A stretch of 64,000 bases of DNA from Pseudomonas protegens (GCF_013407925.2 NZ_CP060201.1:3906001-3970000), one strand, 5' to 3'. Counted from the stretch's first letter, positions 26,517-35,862 are shown. Notes: generated by a model not told the origin, from the letters alone. Program-made: numbers and translations.

Positions 26517-28313
26517 ATGCCCGAGTATCAAGCTCCCCTGCGTGACATGCGCTTTCTGATCGATCACGTCTTTGACTTTCATGCCGGTTACGCCGCGCTG
26601 GGGGCCAGCGATGCCAGCCCGGACATGGTCAGCGCGATTCTTGAGGAAGGGGCGAAGTTCTGCGAGAACGTCCTGGCCCCGCTGAATTGCTCGGGTGACG
26701 AGGAAGGCTGTCATTTTGCCAATGGCGTAGTGACCACTCCCAAGGGCTTCAAGCAGGCCTTCGCGCAATACGTCGAAGGCGGCTGGCATGGCCTGGCCGC
26801 CGATCCGGCCTATGGCGGTCAGGGACTGCCCCAGTCCCTGGGACTGGTCATCAGCGAAATGGTGGGGTCCAGCAACACCTCCTGGGGCATGTACCCGGGA
26901 CTGACCCATGGCGCCATGTCGGCGATTCATGCCCATGGCAGCCCTGAACAGAAGCAGCTGTACCTGCGCAAGCTCACCGCCGGGCAATGGACCGGCACCA
27001 TGTGCCTGACCGAAGCCCATTGCGGTACGGACCTGGGCCTCATCAAAACCCGTGCGGTGCCCCAGGCCGACGGCAGCTATGCGGTGTCGGGGAGCAAGAT
27101 TTTCATCTCCGCCGGCGAGCACGACATGAGTGACAACATCATCCATCTGGTGCTGGCCAAACTGCCGGACGCACCGGCCGGGACCAAGGGCATTTCCCTG
27201 TTCATCGTGCCCAAGTTCCTGCCGGATGCGGCAGGTGAGGCCGGCGAGCGCAATGCAGTGAGTTGCGGCTCCATCGAGCACAAGATGGGGATCAAGGCCT
27301 CGGCCACGTGCGTATTGAACTTTGACGGCGCCAGGGGCTTTCTGATCGGCGAGGCCAACAAGGGCCTCAATTGCATGTTCACCATGATGAACCATGCGCG
27401 CCTGGGCACCGGGATGCAGGGCTTGTGCCTAGGGGAAGCCAGCTTCCAGGGCGCGGTCCGCTACGCCAACGATCGTTTGCAGATGCGCTCCCTGAGCGGG
27501 CCCAAGTCCCCGGACAAGGCGGCGGATCCGATCATCGTCCACCCGGATGTACGGCGCATGCTGTTGACCATGAAAGCCCTCAACGAGGGCAACCGTGCCC
27601 TGGCCTATTTCACTGCCCAGTTGCTGGACGTGGCCCACCTGGGCGCCGATCCGGCCCAGCGCCAGGACGCCGAGAACCTCCTGGCGTTCCTGACCCCGAT
27701 CTGCAAGGCCTTTATGACTGAGACCGGCCTTGAGGTGACCAACCACGGCATGCAGGTGTTTGGCGGTCACGGCTACATTCGTGAGTGGGGCATGGAGCAA
27801 CTGGTGCGCGATTGTCGTATCGCCCTGATCTACGAGGGCACCAACGGCATCCAGGCTCTGGACTTGCTGGGCCGCAAGGTGCTGGGCAGCCAGGGCAAGC
27901 TGTTGCTGGGGTTTACCAGGATCGTGCACAAGTTCTGTGGGGCACATGCCGAGCATCCCCAGCTCAAGGCCTACATCGCGCAACTGGATGGCTTGAACCG
28001 TCAGTGGGGCGAGTTGACCACCAGGGTCGGCATGGCCGCGCTGAAGAACCCGGACGAAGTGGGGGCCGCGGCCCTGGATTACCTGATGTACAGCGGTTAC
28101 ATCGTCCTGGCCTACCTCTGGCTGCGCATGGCCCTGGCGGCTCAGCAACAGCTCGATGCCGGCCAGGGGGACAGCGATTTTGCCGGCGCCAAGCTGGCGA
28201 CCTGTGAGTTCTACTTCAAGCGCTTGTTGCCGCGTACCGCCGCGCATCTGGCGGCGATCGAAGCCGGCAGTGATTGCCTGATGCAACTCCCGGCGCGCTG
28301 GTTCGCTCTGTAA
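26517..28313 (+). CDS. Acyl-CoA dehydrogenase, second paralogue
   Basis: 598-aa FAD enzyme of the same long family as the genes before and after it. [24 protein letters not shown] and the catalytic Glu440 in [17 protein letters not shown] are all present. The ATG at 26517 has GGAGAA 6 bp upstream; an in-frame start 10 codons earlier is rejected. It is about 90 bp downstream of the diguanylate cyclase gene with no clear terminator between, so the two may be co-transcribed. Chain-length preference cannot be read from the sequence. Confidence 0.93.
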   Translation: MPEYQAPLRDMRFLIDHVFDFHAGYAALGASDASPDMVSAILEEGAKFCENVLAPLNCSGDEEGCHFANGVVTTPKGFKQAFAQYVEGGWHGLAADPAYGGQGLPQSLGLVISEMVGSSNTSWGMYPGLTHGAMSAIHAHGSPEQKQLYLRKLTAGQWTGTMCLTEAHCGTDLGLIKTRAVPQADGSYAVSGSKIFISAGEHDMSDNIIHLVLAKLPDAPAGTKGISLFIVPKFLPDAAGEAGERNAVSCGSIEHKMGIKASATCVLNFDGARGFLIGEANKGLNCMFTMMNHARLGTGMQGLCLGEASFQGAVRYANDRLQMRSLSGPKSPDKAADPIIVHPDVRRMLLTMKALNEGNRALAYFTAQLLDVAHLGADPAQRQDAENLLAFLTPICKAFMTETGLEVTNHGMQVFGGHGYIREWGMEQLVRDCRIALIYEGTNGIQALDLLGRKVLGSQGKLLLGFTRIVHKFCGAHAEHPQLKAYIAQLDGLNRQWGELTTRVGMAALKNPDEVGAAALDYLMYSGYIVLAYLWLRMALAAQQQLDAGQGDSDFAGAKLATCEFYFKRLLPRTAAHLAAIEAGSDCLMQLPARWFAL

Positions 28314-28333
28314 ATAGCCGCGATGCCCGGATG

Positions 28334-28357
28334 AAGCCCGCTGCGTGCGGGCTTTGT
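28334..28357 (+). terminator. Rho-independent terminator
   Basis: AAGCCCGC-TGCGT-GCGGGCTT is followed by TGTCTTG. It lies just after the second acyl-CoA dehydrogenase. Confidence 0.75.
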
Positions 28358-28374
28358 CTTGCCTGGGTATGGCT

Positions 28375-28400
28375 GTGACTAAAAATAACAATAAAGTCAC
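28375..28400. promoter_or_regulatory. Inverted repeat before third acyl-CoA dehydrogenase
   Basis: GTGACT (28375-28380) and AGTCAC (28395-28400) are 14 A/T-rich bases apart. This is a possible operator about 100 bp upstream of the start codon. No PsrA-type site is seen here, unlike the first paralogue. Confidence 0.35.
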
Positions 28401-28498
28401 TAGTTGACCCTATGTGTCGCAAAAGTTGTTCGGTTACACTCGGCTTTTCGTCAATGGGCCCGATGCGGTCCGCTTGTTTAGATCCTGCGAGGTTTGCC

Positions 28499-30277
28499 AT
28501 GGCTGACTACAAAGCGCCCCTGCGCGATATGCGCTTCGTCCTCAATGAAGTTTTCGAGGTCGCCAAACTCTGGGCCCAGTTACCGGCATTGGCTGAGACA
28601 GTGGATGCCGAGACTGTCGAGGCGATTCTGGAAGAAGCGGGCAAGGTTACCGCCCGCAGCATCGCTCCGCTGAGTCGCGCTGGCGACGAGGAAGGCTGTC
28701 ACTGGAACGACACCGTGGTCACCACTCCCCAAGGATTCACCCAGGCTTATCAGACCTACGCCGAGGGCGGTTGGGTCGGCGTGGGGGGTGATCCCGAGTT
28801 CGGCGGCATGGGCATGCCCAAGGCGGTGTCTGCCCAGGTCGAGGAAATGGTCAACTCCGCGAGCCTGGCCTTTGGCCTGTACCCGATGCTTACGGCGGGC
28901 GCCTGCCTGTCGATTCATGCCCACGCCAGCGAAGAGCTGAAAGCCACTTACCTGCCGAACATGTACGCCGGTGTCTGGGCCGGTTCCATGTGCCTGACCG
29001 AGCCCCATGCCGGCACCGATCTGGGCATCATCCGCACCAAGGCCGAACCTCGGGCCGACGGTTCCTACGCCATCAGCGGGACCAAGATCTTCATCACCGG
29101 CGGTGAACACGACCTCACGGAAAACATCATCCATCTGGTGCTGGCCAAGCTGCCGGACGCGCCGGCCGGTCCCAAGGGGATTTCCCTGTTCCTGGTGCCC
29201 AAGTTCCTGGTCAACGCCGATGGCAGCCTGGGCGAGCGCAACCCGGTGAGCTGCGGCTCCATCGAGCACAAGATGGGCATCCAGGCTTCGGCCACCTGCG
29301 TGATGAACTTCGACCAGGCCATCGGTTACCTGGTGGGCGAGCCGAACAAGGGCCTGGCGGCGATGTTCACCATGATGAACTACGAGCGCCTGGGGGTGGG
29401 TATCCAGGGGCTGGCCACCGGTGAGCGCTCCTATCAGAACGCTGTTGAGTACGCCCGTGACCGCCTGCAGAGCCGTGCGCCTACCGGCCCGCAAGCCAAG
29501 GACAAGGTCGCCGATCCGATCATCGTGCATCCGGACGTGCGGCGCATGCTGCTGACCATGAAGGCCGCCAACGAAGGCGGTCGAGCCTTCTCCACCTACG
29601 TGGCGATGCAACTGGATACCGCCAAGTTCAGCGAAGACGCCGAAACCCGCAAGCGCGCGGAAAGCCTGGTGGCCTTACTGACCCCCGTGGCCAAGGCGTT
29701 CCTGACCGACCTGGGTCTGGAAACCACGGTGCATGGCCAGCAGATTTTTGGCGGGCACGGCTACATTCGCGAATGGGGCCAGGAACAACTGGTGCGCGAT
29801 GTGCGGATCACCCAGATCTACGAAGGCACCAATGGCATCCAGGCCCTGGACCTGGTGGGGCGCAAGATCGTGGGCAGCGGCGGGGCGTTCTACCGCCTGT
29901 TCGCCGATGAAATTCGCCATTTCACAGCAACGGCCGATGGGCAACTGGCAGAGTTCACCCGGCCGTTGAATGCGGCCCTGGACAACCTGGATGAACTGAC
30001 CGCCTGGCTGCTGGATCGAGCGATCAGCAACCCGAACGAAATCGGCGCGGCGTCAGTGGAATACCTGCAGGTGTTTGGCTACACGGCTTACGCCTACATG
30101 TGGGCGTTGATGGCCAAGGCGGCGCTGGGCAAAGAGCAGGAAGAGGAGTTCTATGCCAGCAAACTGGGGACCGCGCGCTTCTACTTCGCACGTCTGCTGC
30201 CGCGTATTCACTCCCTGACCGCCTCGGTGAAAGCGGGCAGCGAATCGCTGTTCCTGTTGCCGGCTGAGCAGTTTTAA
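28499..30277 (+). CDS. Acyl-CoA dehydrogenase, third paralogue
   Basis: 592-aa FAD enzyme. It keeps the family motifs MCLTEPHAGTDLG and TKIFITGGEHD, and the catalytic Glu442 in IYEGTNGIQALDLVGRK. It is more diverged from the first two: His replaced by Ala in the EPHAGTDLG loop, and TGGEHD in place of SAGEHD. It probably corresponds to PAO1 PA0508, reported from memory as a medium-chain enzyme. The ATG at 28499 follows GCGAGG. The gene ends only 14 bp before the GacA site of rsmY. Confidence 0.93.
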   Translation: MADYKAPLRDMRFVLNEVFEVAKLWAQLPALAETVDAETVEAILEEAGKVTARSIAPLSRAGDEEGCHWNDTVVTTPQGFTQAYQTYAEGGWVGVGGDPEFGGMGMPKAVSAQVEEMVNSASLAFGLYPMLTAGACLSIHAHASEELKATYLPNMYAGVWAGSMCLTEPHAGTDLGIIRTKAEPRADGSYAISGTKIFITGGEHDLTENIIHLVLAKLPDAPAGPKGISLFLVPKFLVNADGSLGERNPVSCGSIEHKMGIQASATCVMNFDQAIGYLVGEPNKGLAAMFTMMNYERLGVGIQGLATGERSYQNAVEYARDRLQSRAPTGPQAKDKVADPIIVHPDVRRMLLTMKAANEGGRAFSTYVAMQLDTAKFSEDAETRKRAESLVALLTPVAKAFLTDLGLETTVHGQQIFGGHGYIREWGQEQLVRDVRITQIYEGTNGIQALDLVGRKIVGSGGAFYRLFADEIRHFTATADGQLAEFTRPLNAALDNLDELTAWLLDRAISNPNEIGAASVEYLQVFGYTAYAYMWALMAKAALGKEQEEEFYASKLGTARFYFARLLPRIHSLTASVKAGSESLFLLPAEQF

Positions 30278-30291
30278 CTGGCAAGGGGCTT

Positions 30292-30309
30292 TGTAAGTAA
30301 TCTCTTACA
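30292..30309. promoter_or_regulatory. GacA upstream activating sequence of rsmY
   Basis: TGTAAGTAATCTCTTACA is a perfect match to the GacA consensus TGTAAG-N6-CTTACA, with the central AT also kept. It lies about 75 bp upstream of the inferred rsmY start, as in other Pseudomonas. A -10-like TAATCT is at 30354-30359. Confidence 0.93.
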
Positions 30310-30366
30310 TAACGTGCTGCTGATCGTCCATATCGGTAGATGACGGCGGAGGCTAATCTACTTCAC

Positions 30367-30490
30367 ATGGACGTCGCGCAGGAAGCGCAAAGCAACAACA
30401 CGGACACGTAGGATTCCGCCAGGATGGTGGAGTGAAAAGGATGTCAGGGAAACAGTCTGCAAAACCCCGCTTCGGCGGGGTTTTCTTTTG
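30367..30490 (+). ncRNA. rsmY: Regulatory RNA RsmY
   Basis: About 120 nt from the inferred start near 30367 to the end of the terminator. It carries eight GGA motifs (30369, 30381, 30402, 30411, 30422, 30429, 30439, 30448), several in exposed AGGA or loop contexts such as GCGCAGGAAGCGC. RsmY titrates the translational repressors RsmA/RsmE and so relays GacS/GacA signals to secondary metabolism and biofilm genes. The perfect GacA site upstream, the terminator, and the position next to a LysR gene as in PAO1 all agree. The exact 5' end is inferred from the -10 box. Confidence 0.92.
30461..30486. terminator. Rho-independent terminator of rsmY
   Basis: AAAACCCCGC-TTC-GGCGGGGTTTT with a C/T-rich tail forms a compact stem with A and T flanks. 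It serves rsmY on the plus strand and can also stop the convergent LysR gene. Confidence 0.93.
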
Positions 30491-30513
30491 CCCGGCTTTT
30501 TGTTCCGGCGAAT

Positions 30514-31443
30514 TCAGCCCAGGATATCCGGCACCACAGCAGCGCCCAGGCGTCCGTCGTGGGCACTCATCGAGTCTTCCAGCAAGGTGCGCAGCAATTC
30601 CAGCGTGCCTTGTTGACGCTGCAGATCGCGACAGACCAATCCGACTCTCAACGGCACCCTGGGTTCGCTCAAGGGCTTCCACAGCAGTTCGCTGTTGCTG
30701 TGCTGCTGTTGCGAACGCCCCGGCAGCACGGTGGCCAATTGGGTGTGGGGCAGGCTGTCGAGGATGCCGGCCATATTGTTCAGCTCCGCCTGCACCTGCG
30801 GGCGCCGTCCCAGATTGGCCAGTTGTGCCTGCCAGATCTGACGCACCTGAAACTCCTCTCCCAGCAGCAACATCGGCAGTTCCGCCGCCTGACTCATGGA
30901 CACCTTCTTGAATTCGCGCAAAGGGTGCTGCGCGGGGATGACCAGTGTCAGTTCGTCTTCATAGAGCGGAACGCCATGCAAGCCCGGCTGGCGTGGTGGC
31001 AGGTAGCTGATGCCGATATCCAGCGAGCCATTGAGCAAGCGCCGTTCGATCTCCAGGCCCGTCAGCTCGTAGATCTGCACCACCAGATGGGGCTGGGCCT
31101 TGCGCACCCGTTCGAGCATCTGCGGCACCAGGCTGGTGTGCACCGTTTGCAGTACGCCGATAGCCAGGGTGCGCAGGGCCTGGCCCTTGAAGTTGCGCAA
31201 GGCTTCGCGAGCCTGTTGCAGGCCGTCGAGCAGGGGCAGGGCGTGATTGTAGAGGGTGTGGGCGGCCAGGGTCGGCAAGAGGCGCTTGCTGCTGCGTTCA
31301 AACAGGCTGACGTCGAGGTTCTGCTCCAGTTGGCGGATCTGCTGGGACAGTGCCGGTTGCGAGATCGACAGGCGCTCGGCAGCACGGCCCACGTGGCCTT
31401 CTTCATACACCGCGACGAAATAACGCAGTTGCTTAAAATCCAT
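30514..31443 (-). CDS. LysR-family transcriptional regulator
   Basis: 309 aa. The winged helix (about 1-60) has MDFKQLRYFVAVYEEGHVGRAAERLSISQPALSQQIRQLE. The periplasmic-binding-like effector domain spans about 90-295. It diverges from the MOSC gene by about 100 bp, the usual target arrangement for a LysR protein. A 15-bp perfect palindrome of the T-N11-A kind overlaps its start codon, which suggests self-control. The inducer is unknown. PAO1 PA0528 is the positional match. Confidence 0.9.
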   Translation of the reverse strand: MDFKQLRYFVAVYEEGHVGRAAERLSISQPALSQQIRQLEQNLDVSLFERSSKRLLPTLAAHTLYNHALPLLDGLQQAREALRNFKGQALRTLAIGVLQTVHTSLVPQMLERVRKAQPHLVVQIYELTGLEIERRLLNGSLDIGISYLPPRQPGLHGVPLYEDELTLVIPAQHPLREFKKVSMSQAAELPMLLLGEEFQVRQIWQAQLANLGRRPQVQAELNNMAGILDSLPHTQLATVLPGRSQQQHSNSELLWKPLSEPRVPLRVGLVCRDLQRQQGTLELLRTLLEDSMSAHDGRLGAAVVPDILG

Positions 31444-31456
31444 AAGTATTTCTTAT
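31442..31456. promoter_or_regulatory. LysR-type T-N11-A palindrome
   Basis: ATAAG-TATTT-CTTAT is a perfect inverted repeat with T at 31443 and A at 31455, 11 bp apart. It covers the LysR gene start and lies about 90 bp before the MOSC start, fitting shared control of both genes. Confidence 0.6.
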
Positions 31457-31545
31457 CGAAAAAGCTTAAAAATCGAAATGGCCCGAAGCCCGCGAGGCGC
31501 CTAGTCTAGCGCCTATTCACAAGGCTTACAGGGCCAAGAAGCACG

Positions 31546-32244
31546 ATGAATACCGTTTACGTCGATGGTGTTTACATAGGCAAGGCAAAAAATCTCGGCC
31601 AGGGTCTGGTCATCGATACCGACAAGCACCCGGTTGCAAACCGTCTCTGGTTATGGCCACAAGGCCTGGGCAGCGATGAACAGGGTGATCCGCGCTTTCA
31701 TACCGGTCCTGAACGGGCCCTGCATCACTATCCCGCCGAGCATTACGCCCATTGGCGCAAACGTTATCCACAGTTCGATTGGTCGGCCCCGGCCTTTGGC
31801 GAAAATCTCTCGAGCCGCGGCCTGACCGAAGAGCAGGTGTGCCTGGGGGACCTGTTCCGCTGGGGCGGTGCGTTGTTGCAGGTCAGTCAGCCCCGTTCAC
31901 CCTGCTACCGCCTGAGCCAGCGCTGGGGGCTGGTCAACCTGCCTCGGCAAGCCCAGGACAATGGCCGTTGTGGCTGGTTCTACCGGGTGCTCAAACCCGG
32001 CGTCGTCCAGGCGGACGAACCCTTCGAACTGATCCAGCGCAGCTATCCCGGCCTGACCGTGGCCTGGGCCCTGCGCAGCTTTTTCCTGGAGCCCCTGGAG
32101 CCTGCCGGTCTGAAAACCCTGATTGATTGCCCCGCGCTGTCCTCGCGCTGGCGCGATATCGCCATCAAGCGCCTGCGCACCGGCCGGGTCGAGGACTGGT
32201 CCGCGCGCCTGTTGGGGCTGCCCCTGGAGGGCTTGCGGGCATGA
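31546..32244 (+). CDS. MOSC-domain protein, YiiM-like
   Basis: 232 aa. The central MOSC domain (about 40-160) has GDPRFHTGPERALHHYP and the conserved Cys in RSPCYRLSQRWG. MOSC proteins carry the molybdenum cofactor; E. coli YiiM reduces N-hydroxylated bases such as 6-N-hydroxylaminopurine. The C-terminal 60 residues are the 3-alpha domain of this group. The stop overlaps the ATG of the aminotransferase gene (ATGA), so the pair is coupled. PAO1 has the same pair (PA0529-PA0530). Confidence 0.87.
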   Translation: MNTVYVDGVYIGKAKNLGQGLVIDTDKHPVANRLWLWPQGLGSDEQGDPRFHTGPERALHHYPAEHYAHWRKRYPQFDWSAPAFGENLSSRGLTEEQVCLGDLFRWGGALLQVSQPRSPCYRLSQRWGLVNLPRQAQDNGRCGWFYRVLKPGVVQADEPFELIQRSYPGLTVAWALRSFFLEPLEPAGLKTLIDCPALSSRWRDIAIKRLRTGRVEDWSARLLGLPLEGLRA

Positions 32245-33524
32245 ATCTGTTCAATCTGCGCCGTACCCCGCCCAGTCTGGAGGATCTGGCCGTCGAGCCG
32301 TGCCTGGCTGCCGCGGACGATGGCTGTGCCAGTGAGTGCCTGATGCCCAGCGTGCAACGCCCCCAGCCGGTGTTCGTCCGTGGCCAGGGTTCCTGGCTAT
32401 GGGACAGCCAGGACCGCACCTACCTTGACTTCACCCAGGCTGCCGCCGCCAACAGCCTGGGTCATAGCCCCTCGGCCGTGGTCAATGCCCTGGCCGCTCA
32501 GGCCCAGTCGCTGATCAACCCCGGTTCGGGTTTCTACAACCGCGGCATGCTCAAGCTGGCCGATCGCCTGTGCCGCAGCACCGGCAGCGACCAGGCCTAC
32601 CTGTTGAGCAGCGGCAGCGAGGCCTGCGAGGCCGCGATCAAGCTGGCACGCAAATGGGGGCAACTGCACCGCGGCGGCGCGGCCGGCATCATCACCGCCA
32701 GTCGCAGTTGCCATGGTCGTGGTTTTGCCGCGCTGTCGGCGGCCGGGCATGGCGCCTCGGGCAATCGCTTCGAGCCGCAACTGCCGGGCTTCAGCCAGGT
32801 GCCGTTCAATGACCTGCCGGCTTTGCATGCGGCAGTGGATGCGCAAACCGTGGCCATCCTGCTAGAGCCGATCCAGGGCGAGGCCGGGGTCATTCCAGCC
32901 ACTGAACACTACCTCAAGGGGGTCGAGCGGCTGTGTCGTGAGCTGGGCATCCTGTTGATTCTCGATGAGGTGCAGACCGGTATCGGCCGCTGCGGCACGC
33001 TGCTGGCCGAACAGTTGTATGGCGTGCGCGCCGACATCATCGCCTTGGGCAAGGGCCTGGGCGGCGGCGTGCCGCTGGCGGCGCTGCTGGCGCGGGGCAA
33101 GGCCTGCTGTTTCGAACCGGGGGAACTGGACGGCACGCATCACGGCAATGCGCTGATGACCTCGGCCGGCCTGGCGGTGTTGGACAGCCTGCAGGAACAC
33201 GGTTTTCTGCAGCAGGTGCGCACCCATGGACAGTACCTGGGGCAGGGGCTGACCCGTCTGGCGAACCGTTATGCACAAGGCGAGGTGCGCGGGCATGGAC
33301 TGCTCTGGGGCATGAGCCTGGCCGACGCGTCGGCTGAGGCGGTGGTCAAGGCGGCGTTGCACGAAGGTCTGTTGCTCAGTGCCCCGCAAGCGGACTGTCT
33401 GCGCTTCACTCCGGCCCTGAGTGTCAGCAAGGGCAATATCGATGAAATGCTGCTGCGCCTGGCCCGGGCGTTCTCCCGGGTGCGCACCGCGCAACTGCAA
33501 TGCCGCAAGGGGGTGGTGGTCTGA
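32241..33524 (+). CDS. Class III PLP-dependent aminotransferase
   Basis: 427 aa of the acetylornithine/4-aminobutyrate aminotransferase fold. Motifs are LSSGSEACEAAIKLARKW (about 120-137), the cofactor Asp in LLILDEVQTGIGRCG, and the Schiff-base Lys in IIALGKGLGGGVPLAA. The N-terminus is about 35 residues longer than ArgD (MNLFNLRRTPPSLED...), and the C-terminus has an extra basic tail (RTAQLQCRKGVVV). The substrate is unknown. It is coupled to the MOSC gene and followed by a strong terminator. Confidence 0.87.
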   Translation: MNLFNLRRTPPSLEDLAVEPCLAAADDGCASECLMPSVQRPQPVFVRGQGSWLWDSQDRTYLDFTQAAAANSLGHSPSAVVNALAAQAQSLINPGSGFYNRGMLKLADRLCRSTGSDQAYLLSSGSEACEAAIKLARKWGQLHRGGAAGIITASRSCHGRGFAALSAAGHGASGNRFEPQLPGFSQVPFNDLPALHAAVDAQTVAILLEPIQGEAGVIPATEHYLKGVERLCRELGILLILDEVQTGIGRCGTLLAEQLYGVRADIIALGKGLGGGVPLAALLARGKACCFEPGELDGTHHGNALMTSAGLAVLDSLQEHGFLQQVRTHGQYLGQGLTRLANRYAQGEVRGHGLLWGMSLADASAEAVVKAALHEGLLLSAPQADCLRFTPALSVSKGNIDEMLLRLARAFSRVRTAQLQCRKGVVV

Positions 33525-33622
33525 TATTCAGACCGATCCTGCGCGATTCACCGAGGTTGGCTGCCGCGCGCTGGCGACCTTACGTTGACTGAATTCCTGA
33601 ACCGTCTCGCGGTATAACGCAT

Positions 33623-33659
33623 CGCCCCGTGTCCGATTTTTCGCACGGGGCGTTTTTTT
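33623..33659 (+). terminator. Rho-independent terminator
   Basis: CGCCCCGTG and CACGGGGCG form a 9-bp stem with a 12-nt loop and are followed by seven T. This ends the MOSC-aminotransferase transcript. The rest of the 304-bp gap up to 33828 shows no gene. Confidence 0.93.
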
Positions 33660-33828
33660 GCCTGGGTACTTTTCACCGCCCGGTGTGGCCCTTGAACCTC
33701 CGGTCGATTGCCGGCTCGGAACGAATGCGCCCTCCGGGCCGGGCGGCGATTGTTCTGAACCCTGGCCGGTGGCCGGGGTCGATTGCAGGCAAGGCTCAAC
33801 CGAGCCGATTTCCAACAGGAGCTGCCCT

Positions 33829-33987
33829 ATGGACTTGATCCGCATCATCTTCGCCATTCTCTTGCCGCCCCTGGGGGTGTTTCTGCAAGTGGGCTTTGGC
33901 GGCGCTTTCTGGCTGAACATCCTGCTGACCCTGTGTGGATACATCCCCGGTATCGTTCACGCGGTCTACATCATCGCCAAACGCTGA
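33829..33987 (+). CDS. YqaE/Pmp3-family small membrane protein
   Basis: 52 aa with two hydrophobic helices (about 4-20 and 28-49). The family signature is seen in ILLPPLGVFLQVG and CGYIPGIVHAVYII. The ATG has AGGAG 8 bp upstream. Homologues in yeast and plants affect membrane potential and salt tolerance; the bacterial role is unclear. PAO1 PA0567 is a likely equivalent. Confidence 0.9.
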   Translation: MDLIRIIFAILLPPLGVFLQVGFGGAFWLNILLTLCGYIPGIVHAVYIIAKR

Positions 33988-33993
33988 TGCTCC

Positions 33994-34029
33994 GGCCCGC
34001 CCGTTCCGTTGGCACGGGCGGGGCCTTGT
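33994..34029. terminator. Convergent hairpin terminator
   Basis: GGCCCGCCCGT and ACGGGCGGGGCC-type arms with a short loop are followed by TTGTTC. It lies between the Pmp3-type gene and the convergent S9 peptidase gene. Confidence 0.7.
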
Positions 34030-35862
34030 TCAAGGCTGCGCTTGCAGCACCTTCTGATAGAAGCGCCATTCCTGTTCCAGGGCGTGGGCCTGATTGTCCG
34101 CCTTGCGAAAGCCGTGGCGCTCATCCGGGTAGTAGTGCGCCTCGGCGGCAATGCCCTGGTCCTTGAGGGCCTTGAGCATGTCGCGGGTTTGTTGCGGCAC
34201 CACCACGGCGTCCAGTTCGCCCTGGAAAAACACCACCGGGACACGGATATCGCCAGCGTGCAGCAGCGGCGTGCGAGCCAGATAACGCTGCTGGTCCTGC
34301 TGCGGATCGCCGATCAGCCAGTCCAGATAGTCACCTTCGAACTTGTGAGTGGCGCGGGTCAGGGCAATCGGATCGCTGACGCCGTACAGGCTGGCGCCGG
34401 CACAGAACACCTTGGCGAACGCCAGGGCGCAGAGGGTGGTGTAGCCCCCCGCACTGCCGCCCCGGATGAACGCCTGCCGTGGATCGATCAGCCCTTGCTG
34501 GTCCAGGTAGGACACCACCGCGCAGGCATCTTCCACATCCACTTCGCCCCAGCGCAGGTGCAGGGCCTGGCGATAGGCCCGGCCATAGCCGCTGCTGCCC
34601 CGGTAGTTCAGATCGGCCACGGCGAAGCCGCGCTGGGTCCAGAACTGGATGCGCGGATCGAGTATCGGATAGCAGGCGGAGGTCGGGCCTCCGTGGATGA
34701 ACACCACCAGCGGCGGTCGGTTGACCCCGTTCATGGCCGGGTAGAAGAAACCGTGGGCCTGGCCGTCGCCGCTGGGATAGCACAGGGTTCGCGGGCGGCT
34801 GATGCGTTCCGCCGGCAACGGCGCCATGCCTCCGGCCAGGACCTGTACCTGTCGGGTTTCACGCTCGATGGCAATCACGGCCGAGGGGCTGACGGGGGAG
34901 GCGGCGATGCAATACAGGTAGCGCTGATCCAGCGTCAGGCCGCGAAAGCGACTGTAGTCGCCACTGAAGTCCTGTTGCGCACCGTCGGCGTGGCGCAGGC
35001 CGAGCCGGCCGAAGCCGTTCTCGGTCCAGCTGCCGAACCAGGCGTCACCGCCCAGGGGCATCCAGGTGCTGCAGCCCAGCTGCCAGGGCGCTGGAGCGTG
35101 ATCGGCCGCGGCACAGGGCAACGGGCGCAAGCCGCTGCCGGACTCGGCCCAGGGTTGCCAGAAACCCTGGCGATCGGTGAGGCAATAGAGCTGGTTGTGT
35201 TGATCGAAGCGCGGTTGCTGCAGGGACTCCGGCTCGCCGTCTCCGGCCACGCAGCGCGGTTCACCCCAGGTGCGGTTGCCGCGACGTTCGGCGAGCATCA
35301 GGCGAGTGCAGGTCCAGGGCTGATGGGGGCGATCCCATTCGATCCAGGCCAGGCGTTGGCCGTTGGCGCTCAAGGTCGGAGCGGCATAGAAGTCGGCCCC
35401 GGCGGCGAGCAGTTGCCGACGCCCGTCGTGCAGGTCGATGGCCACCAGCCGGTGCTCGTTGGCGCACTCTTCCACCGCCAGAATCTGATCGGCGTGAGCT
35501 TGCAGATCTCCGTAGCGGCAGTCGCCCTGGGTCAGGGCTTCTGGCGCGCCGCCCGCCAGGGGCTGGCGATACAGTTGCTGGTCCGCGTCATTGACGAACA
35601 CCAGGTGTTCGCCGCTGACGCAGAAGGCGCCGCCGCCATATTCGTAGACCCGGCTGCGGGCGCTGAAGCCCGCTGGCGTCAGGCAACGGGCCTGGCCTTG
35701 CTGCCAATGCCAGATCCGGCAACTGGCGTCTGTGGGGCGGTATTCATTCCAGAACAGGCCGTGGGGCGTGAGTTGCAGCTCGGCGAAATCGGTTCCGGCG
35801 GCGGTGGCCTGGTTGGCGCTGAAGGGCTCAACCCTTGGCGATGAGGCGTGAGTTTCGTTCAT
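34030..35862 (-). CDS. S9-family prolyl oligopeptidase-like peptidase of the pqq cluster
   Basis: 610 aa. The N-terminal beta-propeller spans about 30-350, and the C-terminal alpha/beta hydrolase about 370-610. The nucleophile Ser470 lies in [11 protein letters not shown]. The acid is in GELDAVVPQQ and the His in [12 protein letters not shown]. The ATG at 35862 overlaps pqqE by 35 bp, so it is part of the pqq unit; a TTG at 35883 is another possible start. In several pseudomonads a peptidase at this place is called pqqM or pqqG (from memory). A role in processing the PqqA peptide is plausible but unproven. Confidence 0.85.
   Translation of the reverse strand: MNETHASSPRVEPFSANQATAAGTDFAELQLTPHGLFWNEYRPTDASCRIWHWQQGQARCLTPAGFSARSRVYEYGGGAFCVSGEHLVFVNDADQQLYRQPLAGGAPEALTQGDCRYGDLQAHADQILAVEECANEHRLVAIDLHDGRRQLLAAGADFYAAPTLSANGQRLAWIEWDRPHQPWTCTRLMLAERRGNRTWGEPRCVAGDGEPESLQQPRFDQHNQLYCLTDRQGFWQPWAESGSGLRPLPCAAADHAPAPWQLGCSTWMPLGGDAWFGSWTENGFGRLGLRHADGAQQDFSGDYSRFRGLTLDQRYLYCIAASPVSPSAVIAIERETRQVQVLAGGMAPLPAERISRPRTLCYPSGDGQAHGFFYPAMNGVNRPPLVVFIHGGPTSACYPILDPRIQFWTQRGFAVADLNYRGSSGYGRAYRQALHLRWGEVDVEDACAVVSYLDQQGLIDPRQAFIRGGSAGGYTTLCALAFAKVFCAGASLYGVSDPIALTRATHKFEGDYLDWLIGDPQQDQQRYLARTPLLHAGDIRVPVVFFQGELDAVVVPQQTRDMLKALKDQGIAAEAHYYPDERHGFRKADNQAHALEQEWRFYQKVLQAQP

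Noticed and set aside
33525..33828. Possible small gene before the Pmp3-type gene
   Set aside because: Open frames here include the terminator stem and have no ribosome site; only the 52-aa frame from 33829 has family support.
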